64,000 nucleotides of DNA from Papio anubis (lineage: Eukaryota; Chordata; Mammalia; Primates; Cercopithecidae), in NCBI RefSeq assembly GCF_008728515.1, contig NC_044984.1, positions 124,429,349 through 124,493,348 of the forward strand, given 5' to 3'. Positions 1 through 11,533 of the stretch are shown in pieces. Position numbers and translations under genes: made by a program. How positions within the stretch are numbered: the first letter of the stretch is position 1; each line of letters opens with the position of its first letter. The notes under the pieces were generated by a model, which was given only the letters and a program-made list of their open reading frames with translations, did no database searches and was not told the DNA's origin.

Positions 1-649
1 CGTGAGGACTCATGTTTAAACAGAGAACATCTCTCTCATCTCACCAGCCCAGACCTGTCCTTACATAGAGTTGAGGAGAGAACTTCACAAGCCATAGTCT
101 TCCAATACACACCCGACATCCAATCCCATATATACCAATCTCTTTCATCCCAATCTCAGTGTAATTAACTCTAGCCAGCACAGCAGATGAGCCCGAAACC
201 TCAGTGGCTTAACACACTAAATATTTACTTTGTGCTCCCATCAGAGTCAAATGCAAGCCACCAGTTCACAAGGGCAGAGGTTCTCCAAGTTGTGACTCAA
301 GGATCCAAGCTGTTCCCTGTGGAACACATAGCTCCCAAGTTTTCAGTAGTAATGATATAAATAATTGGAAAAACTTATAAAATGTTTTAAAGCATGGAAA
401 TCAATTGCATCTACAATGAGCAACATCGATTCGCATTACTGCAGAGAGGAAACATTTGTGTTGCTCTCAGATAAGAATCATGTGCCCTGCTGTATTCTCT
501 AAGTGAACTTCTTAGAGAAGTTTTATAAAATAGTTCAGTCAACAGAAAGCCAACCACAGAGGCACACCTAGTAGTTAATTTTTGCCTACTACGTTTTAAA
601 CATTATTTTTTAATAACAGATACATTGAATCCATAGTGAGGTTATTCAC
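1..649. other. Unassigned non-coding sequence
   Basis: I see no coding exon, RNA gene or tandem repeat here. Base composition is AT-leaning with many in-frame stops. Around 180-260 there is a phrase (CTCAGTGGCTTAACACACTA) of the kind found in old mammalian interspersed repeats, but I could not assign it to a family. Confidence 0.5.
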
Positions 650-956
650 TTTTTTTTTTCTTTTTTTTCTTTTTTTTGAGATGGGAGACTCCCTCTGTCA
701 CCCAGAGTGGAGTGCAATGGCGCGATTTTGGCTCACTGCAACCTCCACCTCCTGGGTTCAAGCAATTCTCCTGCCTCAGCCTCCGGAGTAGCTGGGATTA
801 CAGGTGCCCACCACCATGTCCAGCTAATTTTTGTATTTTTCATAGAGATGGGGTTTCACCAGTTTGGCCAGGCTGGTCTTGAACTCCTGACCTCAGGTGA
901 TCCATTCGCCTTGGCCTCCTAAAGGAATTACAGGCATCAACAACTGCGCCTGGCCT
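650..956 (-). mobile_element. Alu SINE, antisense, full length
   Basis: The + strand begins with an interrupted T-tract (the A-tail of the minus-strand element) and continues with antisense Alu landmarks: GAGTGCAATGGCGCGAT, CTCACTGCAACCTCC, GTAGCTGGGATTACAGG and a terminal CGCCTGGCC. A target-site duplication GGTTATTCA is visible at 640-648 and 957-965, so both ends are intact. Open frames across it are Alu artefacts. It is probably an AluS/J-age copy. Confidence 0.96.
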
Positions 957-965
957 GGTTATTCA

Positions 966-2244
966 TTTTTTAATTGCCTTTCTATTCTAATAATTAAATC
1001 AACAAGGAAGTCTCCTTTGGGAACTTGGGGATATTAAGGGCCAGGTCTGGAATGGATTACATCACTTCTGCCCACAACTCATTGGACAAGATTAGTCATA
1101 TGACCTCACCCAGGTCAGGGCAAGGAATAGAGATGTGAGTTGCTGTCTCCACAATGAAACTCAGAGAAATATAAGTCAAAGCACTTGTAGAAGGCCTCTG
1201 CTTCTTTAATTGCAAAGTGGAGGGAGAGAATGGCTTCATCAACAACTCCTAGTTGGGAATTGCATCAAAATGACCCAGAGTTTTCTTGAAATTCAGATTC
1301 CTGGATGCTGCCCTAAAAGTTCTGACTTAAAATAATCAGGAACGGAGTTTTTGCATTTCTGATTTCAACACCCCTCCCCAGCCCTTCTCAGGCATGATTG
1401 GGGTTGAGAACAATTAAACTAGGTGAGTTCTAAACCTCCTTCCATTTTTTATGTTCTTTAATTCTTGGGTACTCTTTTGGATCTATAGGTTGAAACACAC
1501 AAAGAGAGGACTTGCTCAGAGATATTAAAGAGCCACTTCTTTGTCACCAGGTTCCCAAAAGATTGAGGTAGGTCTTAGGACTCTGTATGTCTGCCTAGCA
1601 GAGCCTCACTGAGATTTCTGCATCTGCTTTCTCTACTGATCATTCTCTGGACCTCATCTTGTTTTTATGTTATGCTCAACTCACCAACACTCTATGCAGC
1701 ATCTTGGTGCAGGCATCCCACTGGAAAACCGCCCTCCCACCTCCTTGCCCATAGTCTTTTATAGGACCAAAAATCAATCTGCATCCCTCTACCCTTTTGA
1801 ACAGCTCCACAATTATCAATATGCATTTATCCTCTACATATAAAATACTGAAATGTCAATAACACTTTGTTCTATAAAACACAAGGAGTGCTTTCATATT
1901 TTGTCAAGGTTCATAAAACTTTACTTGAATTGATAGATAACTGGCATAAAATGGATAACGGCAGTGGTGCAGAGTCAGAAGAAAATTGTGATTTTTTTTT
2001 ATGTTGACCTGAAACGTTCTTCCTTTGCTTAGAGAAGTTAGCCTGTTCTCTTTGACATTTTATTTCATGAAATTAAACTATAGGAAATAAATAATCGAAA
2101 ATAAAAACAAAAGGAAGCATGAGAGTCAGGAAGGGGATGTGAGGGGTTAACATGAAGCTACTAAGCAAGAGGAGTTGTCTGGTTCCTGGGTTCCAAGGAG
2201 CCCTCTCTGGAAAATATAACCTAAGAACTCAAGGACAAGAAGAC
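966..2244. other. Unassigned non-coding sequence
   Basis: No gene or well-preserved repeat recognised. The sequence is AT-rich and stop-dense in all frames. It probably includes unrecognisably old interspersed repeats. Confidence 0.45.
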
Positions 2245-2840
2245 CTGAGCAAGAAGAGTGATGCATGGGTGGTGAGGGGATGTGAGTCAGCAAGAAGAGT
2301 GATGTATGTGGGGGGGATGGTCAGCAAGAAGAGTGTGATGCATGGGTGGTGGGGGGATGTGAGTCAGCAAGAAGAGTGATGCATGGGTGGTGGGGGGATG
2401 CAGGTCAGCAAGAATGATGCATGGGTGGTGGGGATGAGTCAAAGGCAGAAGAGTGATGCATGGTGGTGGGGGGACGCAGAAGAACGACGCATGGGCGGTG
2501 GACGTGGGTCAAAGGAAGAAGATGACGCATGGGTGGTGGACATGGTCAAAGGAATGGACACCATGGTGGATGGATGGAAGAATGGATGCATGGTGGATGG
2601 AAGAAATAACAATGGATGGAGGAAGAATGATGGATGGTGGAATGGATGCATGGTGGTGGATGGAATGGAAGAATGGATGGATGCATGGAAGAAATGAATG
2701 GTGGAATGGATGAATGGTGGATGGAAGAATAATGGTGTGGGGGATGCGGGTCAGCAAGAAGAGTGATGCATGCATGGTGGGGGGATGTGAGTCAGCAAGA
2801 AGAGTGATGCATGGGTGGGGGGATGTGGGTCACTTGCTCT
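2245..2840 (+). repeat. Composite minisatellite (about 40-bp units plus an ATGG-rich core)
   Basis: A unit of roughly 36-43 bp built on GTCAGCAAGAAGAGTGATGC followed by a G-rich stretch (GGGTGGTGGGGGGATG) recurs about six to eight times from 2249 to 2545 with growing divergence. It gives way to an ATGG/TGGA-rich core (about 2550-2740), and then at least two well-matched units return at 2745-2835. The strand is almost free of C. Open frames on both strands (GMQVSK-like and HHPSF-like low-complexity peptides) are by-products. Confidence 0.9.
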
Positions 2841-3031
2841 CATTCCTTTCCATCCTCACCCTGTTAATAATAAGGAACAATCATCTGGGTTCTGCTTAAG
2901 TGTTGCATGTGGGAGACGTGAAGCCCACCTCCCACAAGCTACCTTTGCAAACTGGGATGACACTGGTTCTCTGGAATGGGTGAGAGACCAGAACAGAGTG
3001 CCGGCATTTGCCATCCATAAAAACTGGGATG

Positions 3032-3465
3032 CATCAATGATAGACTGGATAAAGACAATCCGGTACATATACACCATGGAATACCACACAGCCATGAAAT
3101 GGAACGAGATCATGTCCTTTGTAGGAACACAGATGGAGTTAGAAGCCATTATCCTCAGCAAACTAATGCAGGCACAGAAAACCAAACACCACATGTTCTC
3201 ACTTATAAGTGGGAGCTGAATGATGAGGACACACAGACACACTGGGGGTGAACAACACACACTGGGGCCCATCAAAGGTTGGTGGTGGGGGGAGAGAGAG
3301 AGCATCAGGGAGAATAGCTAATGGATGTTGGGCTTCATACCTAGGAGATGGGATGATCTGCACAGCAAATCACCACGGCACATGTTTACCTGTGTAACAA
3401 ACCTGCACATCCTGCACATGTACCCCGGAACTCAAAATAGAGGTTGAAGAAAAAAAAAAAAGAAA
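3032..3465 (+). mobile_element. LINE-1 3' end (primate L1P type), 5'-truncated
   Basis: Starts in the last part of L1 ORF2 (TAGACTGGATAAAGACAATC, then ATACACCATGGAATACCACA and CACATGTTCTCACTTATAAG). It then runs through the 3'UTR with CACGGCACATGTTTACCTGT and CTGCACATGTACCCCGGAAC, ending in an A-rich tail near 3450-3465. The ORF2 remnant carries stops and is not functional. The truncation is typical of target-primed reverse transcription. Confidence 0.93.
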
Positions 3466-3869
3466 ACCTAGAAATTATCTCTTAAATGAGTCAGCAACTG
3501 CTCCAGAGGCAGAGTCTTCCTTTCATATCTGATGCCCTCAGATGTATCCTCCTCTTAGCAGGTTCCCCTGGAAGGGCACAGATCACATCACACTTGATCA
3601 GGACCTGGTGTCCATATGTTTATGAACACATGGAAAGCACATCATGGACCCAAGGAACTGCCTATCTCACAGCCAACATGTGCCTAATTTGCCACTGAGA
3701 TTCTTGTCTGCCTCTAACAGAAGACTCAGAAATGCTCAAGACCAGTGCAAAGAAAGCAGAAGTCACAGAGACCCATTCCTATGCTCATCACCCCTGAAAA
3801 AGACAATTCTTTAGCATGATATGGAAATGTAGGCATGCTAAGGGAAGCAATACATATTGGCAAGAAGAG
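3466..3869. other. Unassigned non-coding sequence
   Basis: Nothing recognised between the L1 tail and the next diverged interspersed repeat. Confidence 0.4.
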
Positions 3870-4350
3870 GCTTATCTACGTAGGATGACTTTGGCTGCAA
3901 GCAACGGAGATAAAAACGGCTTAGGGAATAAAAAGAAAATGTATTGTCACATATCATAAGAAGCTCACTGCTAGCGCAGGCTCCATGCTTGGTTAATTCA
4001 CAGCCCAGTAGCATCATCAAGGACTCCTGTTCTTTCCATTTTCCCACCTATCATCCTGACCCTCCCTTTATTTTAGTGACCCTATGGTCACAGCGTAGTG
4101 GCTGCAGTTCCAGTGTATGCTCAGAAATAACACCATTGGCAGAAGAAGATGCAGCTATGTCTTCCTTGTTTACCCTTTTATGAGAGAGGCTAACTTTCCC
4201 AGACACTCACATGCATGCCCTCATGTCTCATTGTCTGGGATATGAATTTGGTCAAATATCCATCCTGACAAGGAAAACAGGAACGAGATTTGTTTAGCCA
4301 AGTGACTTGCACACAGGATGCTACAGCCACCTCCTAGTTTGGAAATTGTT
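3870..4350 (+). mobile_element. Diverged medium-reiteration repeat, family not named
   Basis: Begins with GGCTGCAAGCAACGGAGATA and continues through a phrase set that I recognise as a dispersed mammalian repeat (gctgcaagtaacagaaa ... ttattgg... ctcatt). I cannot name it with certainty. Other members appear to lie at 6080-6985 and 33895-34330. It is highly diverged and non-coding. Confidence 0.35.
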
Positions 4351-5904
4351 GTTGAATGAAGGAAGATTTTTTTGTCTTTTAGCAGAGTTGGACCAAAGCA
4401 CTTAAATGTTAAACTGATATTACTAAATGTTAAAATTTATGTTATTAAATTTCCTAGAGAGTTCAGGAATTACATTGATTTTTTAAAAATTGTGTGCATA
4501 GGAATAAGGTTGGAAGAACGGCATCAGAGAGTCCACCCACGTTTGTCTTCACAGACTAAAATGATACATTATCCAGAGAAGTTTGGGTCTCCTGTCTGGA
4601 CTCCAAGACAGTAAACAGTTACAGTAAGTTCGTGCTTTGAGGTGACAGATGGCACCATTGTATTCTTCCAGACGTAAGACTCTAGTGACAGGTGACACCG
4701 ACACAGATATTAACTCAGTTTCTCAGTCTCCCTTCATCCCTCTAGACCCATTTGTTACCACTCTGCCTATTGCAGGTCCCAGGAAGCTGCAGGCAATGGA
4801 AGTTTAGCCAATGGACGTACCTGACATGAGGCCGATAGATCAGAGGAAAGAGATTGGGTATTTCCCTCCCGCCCTTGCTGCCAGCCACATTCTCTCAGCA
4901 TACCATCTCCTGCAGCTCAGTCACTGGGCACCAGAAATAGGCTCCCTCCCCAGCCCCTTCAGCCTGGGGGACGGTCACTCCCCCTTACTCTGTGGGTGCC
5001 TCCTTGTCCTTCTGGGATTAACTCTGCTTGCTCCTCTGGACACAGTCCCTTCATGCAGCTCGCTCCAATGAACTCTCCAAGAGTGGCGTCTGTTTCTTTA
5101 CAGTATTCTCCCTTGGGAGGTGTGAGGCTGGGAGATTCTTCTTAGCACTGCGTATTGCCTCATTCTACTGAGAGGAATGGATATTGTCTGTTCAGTCAAA
5201 GCATAATAATGAACCTGGGCAGAGGTTAGTGGCAAAGAAGAGACCGAGCTCCAGGTGCTACTTGGAAAACCAGTGCCCGGCAGCTCAAAGCTTGGAGGAT
5301 TGCAGCCAATGAAAATGCACTTTTCAGTAGAAACCGGAATCCTCATGATGAAATCAAGTTAGAAGGAAAGGCCTTTCTTTATTCTGTTGGGAGAATCTGG
5401 TTCATCCTGAACTCCCAGCACCATGCTGATTTACAGGAACAGTCAGAATGAGTCCCACAGTTTGCCCTACAGTCTCACAAAGAAAATTTCCCCCAAGGCC
5501 CTGCTTTGCTCGCTGCTCTGAGTTTTATTACTGTGCTTAAACATGGAGAGGATCTACGAGCATTGTCCAAATCCCCCTCCTTGGAAAACTGTTTTACATA
5601 AATAGCTAGAATGACAACACGTCAGTGGACAGCTTCACATCAATGATTGGAGAAAGCTCCATCCTTACCAACTCCCCTCCAACACTCACATGCCTGTTTT
5701 GTTCTTATATGCCTGGGTCACTCTGTGTAGTATAAAGGAGACATTTCTAGAAAGAGATCTCGAAATGAAGGAAAAAACTAGGACCTGTATGGACTGGAAA
5801 TAGCTACAGTGGTTTGGATGGGTTAAAATGGGACTGAAGACATGGGAAAACCTGACCTCTGTGAGCCCCATTCCCCCATCTGTTGAAAAATCAAGAAAAA
5901 CAGG
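4351..5904. other. Unassigned non-coding sequence
   Basis: No exon, RNA gene or clear repeat found. Open frames are short (under 90 codons) and without recognisable domains. Confidence 0.45.
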
Positions 5905-5990
5905 CTACAGGATGATCGCATGAATTCCGTGTGATAACACGTTTGCAGAGCCAGGCATGCAGCAGGTACTCAATAATGTGAGTTGAATTA
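5905..5990 (+). mobile_element. MIR SINE fragment
   Basis: The 3' half of a MIR-like element: ...GCAGAGCCAGGCATGCAGCAGGTACTCAATAATGTGAGTTG matches the usual 'cctggcacatagtaggcgctcaataaa' block in order and spacing. Short and diverged. Confidence 0.55.
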
Positions 5991-6079
5991 TAAACCTCTC
6001 TCCGTAACTAAATCATTGTCATAATTATTTTAGTTATAATGGCTAAAAATAGCTCAAACTTATTTAGGAGTCAATTATT

Positions 6080-6985
6080 TGAAAACTCAAGGGATAGATG
6101 GGTTTCAGGAGCCTCTTGACCCAGGAACACCCACAGTATCTCAAGGACTCAGTGTTCCTGTTTCCACACGAGCTTCATCCCCAGATCCCACATGGTGGGC
6201 AGATGGCAGCCAACAGCTCCAAACCAAATGCCATTCAGGTCAAGTATGGGGGAAAGTGTGAGGAAATGAGGAGTATAAGACTATGTTTCTTTTACAATAG
6301 GTTAAAAAAGAAATCAACTTAGCTTCATTCAATCCCATAGGTTCTAATTGATTACATGCTTATCCCTGAACCAATATCCTTAGGGGCATGAGATGCTGAT
6401 TGATTAGGCCTGAGTCAGGTGACCACTCCTGAACCAATATCCTTAGGGGAACGAGATCCTCTGATTGACCAGGCCTGAGTCATGTGACCACTCCTGAACC
6501 AATATCCTTAAGGGAATGTGATCCTCTGATTGATCAGGCCTGAGTCACCTGACCACTCCTGAACCAATAGCCTTAGGGGAATGTGAAGCTCTGCTTGATC
6601 AGGCCTGAGTCACCTGACCACTCCTGAACCAATAGCCGTAAGGGAATGTGAAGCTCTGATTGGTCAGGCCTGAGTCATGTCACCACTCCTGAACCAATAG
6701 CCTTAGGGGAATGAGATCCTCTGATTGATCAGGCCTGAGTCATGTGACCACTCCTGAACCAATATCCTTAGGGGAATGAGATCCTCTGATTGGTCAGGCC
6801 TGAGTCACATGACCACTCCTGAACCAATATCCTTAGGGGAATGAGATCCTCTGATTGATCAGGCCTGAATCACATAACCACTTCTTCAGCTCCACTTGAA
6901 GCACATGAGCTCAGTGAGAGAAGGGGTGACCTTTGCCAAGGCAAATCAATCCCTCCAGCCTAAAGAAGAGCAAACGGATGTCAGA
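6080..6985 (+). mobile_element. Interspersed repeat carrying the 65-bp array, family not named
   Basis: Flanks on both sides of the tandem array look like the same dispersed family. To the left is a block containing TGGCAGCCAACAGCTCC. To the right is CACTTGAAGCACATGAGCTC followed by GAAGAGCAAACGGATG. In the dispersed family, as I remember it, a pair of imperfect CTGAACCAAT / GGCCTGGGTCAC blocks lies between these flanks. The array would be an expansion of that block. Stated from memory, to be tested. Confidence 0.4.
6356..6885 (+). repeat. 65-bp minisatellite with AP-1, CCAAT and E-box-like motifs
   Basis: The phrase GACCACTCCTGAACCAAT recurs at 6421, 6486, 6551, 6616, 6681 (variant C for G), 6746 and 6811, an exact 65-bp period, with degenerate units at both ends. 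Each unit has a CCAAT box (GAACCAAT), usually an inverted CCAAT or near-CCAAT (GATTGGTC/GATTGATC), and the AP-1 core TGAGTCA just before the unit junction (seven exact copies, the last unit having TGAATCA). At the junction itself is CATGTG, CACATG or CACCTG, an E-box-type hexamer. No open frame of note. Confidence 0.95.
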
Positions 6986-7194
6986 AAACCAGACGACTAT
7001 TTTCCACTGTAATCCACCATCCACAAAACAGTCCACTTGACAGAAAGTGTTTTTGTCTCCTTAACAACCCCCTTTGCCCGAGAACAGTAACCCCTTTCTT
7101 CTGGAAACTGGCTTTTGCCTCCCTGTCCTTGAATCTGGCTTATGTGTAAGCTATAGTGTTTTTACTTGATGAGAAAAGGCTTGACAGAGAACCA

Positions 7195-7300
7195 TTTTCT
7201 AAGCCTCAGTTTCCTCATTGGTAACAGGAGATAAGAATAGCCCTTGCCTCATGGAGCCATTGTTAAGACTAAATGAGATAATCTGTGTAGACCAATCAGA
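7195..7300 (+). mobile_element. MIR SINE fragment
   Basis: CCTCAGTTTCCTCATTGGTA followed by a purine-rich block and TAAATGAGATAATCTGTGTA is the conserved MIR core in the sense orientation. Flanks are not alignable by eye. Confidence 0.75.
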
Positions 7301-9285
7301 ATGTATCTGAAATATTGGAAGTACTTCATCAACTTTAGATGTTTTTATTATGAGTACACTGATGGCATTTGGAAAGAGTAGAACATAAAGATAATTCCAG
7401 GTGGGTTTTGAAACTTATTTTTAGAAACAAGGCAAGTCTTAGACTTACCTCCCATGTTCCAGCTTCCAAATATTTTGGTGCAACCTGATATTGTAATCAG
7501 TCTTAGACTCTTAAATAGCTGACATAAGATCATTCTTTTTCCCTTTAGTCAACTGGTGTTGTGGCACCACTAAGAACTTGTCTTTGTAGTGTTGCATGCT
7601 CTATTCAAAACCCCCCTAAGGAAGAACTGATGAAGTGTTTTCAAGGACTGTTATGGATCTGGAAATGTACAAGTGACCCACGGATTTGTCATTCCTCTGC
7701 CATTATAGTCTCAATGTCAATGCAAAGAATGTTTCCATCTGAACCACAGGGCACCTGGCAATATCTTGCAAGGTGGGCTTGCTGCCCACGGCCTTGAGAC
7801 ACTTCATTCCTGTAGGATACACCTGTCCATTCTGTTAGGAACAGTGTACAGTGACAGCTCTCCCTATACCAAGGGACATTCACCTTACAAGATGTGACGC
7901 TTTCCATTTCGAGTGACAAAACCCAACCCAGCCTCACCTAACCCAAAAGCGAACTATTAACTCAGATAACCATGAAGGCCAGGGGATGTCCAGATTACAG
8001 TGACTGGATTCAGATTTCATATTATTATCATGAGGATGTGTTGTCTTTTGGTGACCTGGTTCTATGAATCGCTTTGGCTGTTCCAGGCTCAAACTCCACT
8101 TGGTGGTGGGATGCCTCACCCCTCATTTGCACTCCCATCCTCATCCTCAAAGCCTGGTCACCCTCGAGGGTCCTCAGTAGGTCTTTGGTAGCCAGATCTG
8201 CTGCTCTGGACTGTGGGTGACTCTGGTCCAAGTTCCCTTGAGTTCCCAGTGTCCACGACCTCAGAGACAGAGCTGTCAGAAATGGCAGGGAGCCTATAGT
8301 TAGAAGCGGGGAGGGGGACCGACAGCTGAAGGCCACCAAAGAGACCTTGTGTAACCTCAATTAAAACAAAAACAAGAAGGTAGAGAGGGGACTCCTTAAA
8401 GCTCCTTGCAAGAAGCAGTTCGAATGTCAGAAAATTGTGTGGGACGTGGAGCACTTGCTGAGTACTTTAGATCTCCATGTATTTTGCACACACACAAAAA
8501 AAGGTGGAAGCTTTTAATACCAGAAAGTTAGCCATACCAGTGGTGCTAAGGAATGCTCTTCTCCAATTGAAGTTCCAGAGCCCACCTGGAATGGCTCATC
8601 AAACGCAGTGATCAGGGCTGGTCGCTGGGAGCTTCCCATCTCCTGTCTGCCGCTGGAACAAACGCAGGGGCAGCTCTCCATTGCCTTGAGGCTGATCTCT
8701 CAGAACTATTTCTGGAAGTGCCTTTTCTCTACTCCACTTCTGGCTCATCCCCCAAACCCAGCTCCTCCCTCCCGTCTTTGTGTCCCTCCCCTTCTTCAGG
8801 AGGCGAAGACGATGGACACAGCAGAGTTCTGGTGCACGATTTTATGCAGAGGGTGGTGGCCATTTTCAGCTGATGCCCCAGCAGTCTCTTAAGCAACATC
8901 TCACAGTTTCTGTTTCTAACGCTGCGCATTTTCCCCCACGCAGCTTTGTGGGGCTACCCACGTCCAGCGCCAGAACTGAGCCATGACTGGTTTAAGCAGT
9001 GGATTTGTCTGACTGGTCACAGTTCACACAGGAGCAAACGCCACACAATATAAAGCTAACAGAAGTTTTACTAGATATGGGGTGAAGGGGCCTTTATTGA
9101 CGTGATCTGCTTCCTCCCTATTCGTGGACCTGTTCCTGGAAGCGGCCCAGGGGCTGCTGGCAGCCATCTTGGAGGATGCCATGAGTGGGGGTGGAACCTG
9201 CCTGAGAAGGGCCTCGCCCCCACGGGAAGCACAGCCACGGGATGGAGAGGGGGAACCTGGATCCTGCTGCTGACGTTGGAGCCCT
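7301..9285. other. Unassigned non-coding sequence
   Basis: No exon or RNA gene recognised. GC content rises after 8600. A short (CA)n/A run sits near 8488-8503. Frames up to 110 codons occur but lack compositional or domain support. Confidence 0.45.
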
Positions 9286-9510
9286 GGATTCCTACATGCA
9301 GGCGCTCATCTCACTCTGGATTCCTACCTGCAGGCGCTTGTCTCGCTCTGGATTCCTACATGCAGGCACTAATCTCACTCTGAATTCCTACCTGCAGGCA
9401 CTCGTCCTCGCTCTGGATTTCTACCTGCAGGCGCTCATTTCATTCTGGATTCCTACATGCAGGCGCTCATTTCATTCTGGATTCCTACATGCAGGCACTC
9501 ATCACATGCA
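9286..9510 (+). repeat. 32-bp minisatellite, seven copies
   Basis: GGATTCCTACATGCAGGCGC-type units begin at 9286, 9318, 9350, 9382 (GAATTCC variant), 9415, 9447 and 9479. All steps are 32 bp except one of 33. Units alternate TACATGCAGG and TACCTGCAGG. Because 32 is not a multiple of three, an uninterrupted frame reads three different peptides in turn, giving a 136-codon frame with a repeated DSYMQAL/IPTCRR/SGFLHAG pattern. I regard this as an artefact of the array. Confidence 0.95.
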
Positions 9511-10072
9511 TGAGGCTCCACCCTCACGGCCTCGTCCCTCCCAAAGTTTCTACCTGCTAACACCATCACCATGGAAGACAGGATGTCAACACACAAACTT
9601 GGAGAGACACAGATGCTCAGGTCCTAGCTGTGCTCTGAGCAACAGAACTTGATTCTGCCGGAGCCTCTCAGGAACACACGGAATGCCTGCCGGCACTGCC
9701 CGCACCAAGGGCAGAGTATCAGAGCATCTCTCCTGCAGCTCCCGTCCGCGCTGGCTGAGAGTGGTCACCCCGGGTGTCTCACCCCTCACTCCTGGGACAC
9801 ACCCCGTACCGCACGTGGGTGCAGCAGGCTGAGTACCCCGTGCAGGGCAAGGGTCTCGGCAGGTGCCTGGTGGGAGGTTTGCAGCCCCGAGCCAGGCTGT
9901 GCTCACACACAACCGCCCCCCAAATCTGTGGCTGCAGAGCGGGCCCAGGATGGAATATGGGCACCAGGAGGCAGGCATGAAGCATGAAGCATGAATGTCT
10001 CCGGGCCATGTCGTGTTGGTTTCCTACTCAATAACCATCACTACCTCCCTTTCTTTTTTCCTGTCAGAGCCT

Positions 10073-10135
10073 GAGTAGACCAAATGGTTGATTCAAAGTC
10101 TACTCAATGAGTAGAACAAATGGTGGATTCAAAGT
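10073..10135 (+). repeat. 36-bp tandem duplication
   Basis: GAGTAGACCAAATGGTTGAT at 10073 recurs as GAGTAGAACAAATGGTGGAT at 10109, each followed by TCAAAGT. The junction includes the near-palindrome CTACTCAATGAGTAG. Confidence 0.85.
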
Positions 10136-10813
10136 ATTTTCTGCCCCCGCCTCCACTGCCTTCTCTACTGGGAGGGCTATTTCTCCTGTCCGTGTGCATC
10201 AGCCTTGGTCGCGTGCATTGATGAGGCCCATTTTCCCCACTCATTCATTTAACAGCTATTTAAGCTGTGATAAGGACCAGGAGGGGCTGCGCCCTGCATC
10301 TCAGACTACACAGGCTAGAGGAGGAGAGACCACGCGGGTAACTGCGGGAGGCCATGGGAAATGCAGGGGACCTCTCAGGGCCACCCCCCCAGCTGCCGGG
10401 AAGGGAGGGGGGCAGGCAAGCCGGGCAGGAGGGAGTGAGGTTTCGGCTGAGAGCTGCCAGGGAAGAGAGCACGGCCCTGGGGACCACCTACCTCGTGCCT
10501 CAAAAGCGCACTCTCTTTGGGAAGATGGAGAAGCCACGTGTCTTTAAGGACAGTGTTCTGGGAAGCCAGGCAGCCACATTTGCTCTGCCTTTGAAGAGCT
10601 GAGGAAGCATATTTTCTTTCTACTGGAATGGTCTGACAATAACCAAGCGGTCAAACGATCGCTTTTTCTGAAGAATGTCTTAAAGGAGCTAAGCTCTGGC
10701 CAGCACCGCCACCTGGAGCTGCCCCGTGTCTCCCGCCGCAGGACCGGAGTCCAGAACGCCCCTTGTCCCTTTGCCCAGTTCCCATCACGAGAGGCGCTGG
10801 GGTGGGACGGCAG

Positions 10814-10860
10814 TGGGTATAGCAGCAGGTGCGGCTACCCTCGGCCATCCCTGGAGGGAC
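10814..10860 (+). repeat. Isolated 47-bp direct repeat, copy 1
   Basis: The segment from TGGGTA at 10814 through GGAGGGAC at 10860 is repeated at 11534-11580 with one mismatch (T at 10820, G at 11540). The last 40 bases are identical. Sequence on either side of the two copies does not align. Confidence 0.97.
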
Positions 10861-11533
10861 TCCGCTGCCCAGAGACCGGCACCTCTGAGACCTGATTCCG
10901 CCTGGATGATTGAGTCCTCCACATTCAAACCCAGGCAGTCCTTTGACACAATTCCCCCCTCTACTCCTGACTCAGTCAGATGGAGGGGGAGAAACTAAGA
11001 CATGGCAAAATGAACCTTCTCTGAAACATTCCAGGTCAATGGCTGCGTAGCCAGACCAGGGGGTCACTCTTAGAGACAGCTGGAAACCGAAAACCAAGGA
11101 GCGACATGGGAGTGTTGTTTCTAGAGATGCCTTGGGACTGAAAACGCTCTCAGGCATGTGAGCATCTGAGGGATCCTGCAGCCTGTGCTGGGAGCACCTT
11201 TCTGGCCCCCACCACCCACCTCTAGGCTCAGTTCTAAAGAACGTTGCTCAAAAGGCGCTTTTGAGCGCTCTCTCCACTCCTTGAGTTTGCTGAACACCTG
11301 CCCTGGACTACCGTCCTCAGCTCCGCAGCCTCTGTGGATGAGGTGCGGTTACTGTCAGGGGGGCCAGACCTCCCGTTTGCCCACCGCACGCCCTGTGATC
11401 AACAGGAACACTCCCTTGGTCTCTCAGGAGTGGTGTTCTGCTCAGGATAAACCCTATGCTGTCATCGTATTACCCCCATTTTATACATGTGATCCCCACT
11501 CCACAAAAAGGGAGAAAATGAAGCATTGTTACC

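Noticed and set aside
6356..6885. CRISPR-like regular array
   Set aside because: Units are contiguous 65-bp tandem repeats without unique spacers, in a primate genome.
9242..9652. 136-codon repeat protein
   Set aside because: The unit is 32 bp and not a multiple of three, so the frame reads three unrelated peptides in turn; no selection for frame is visible.
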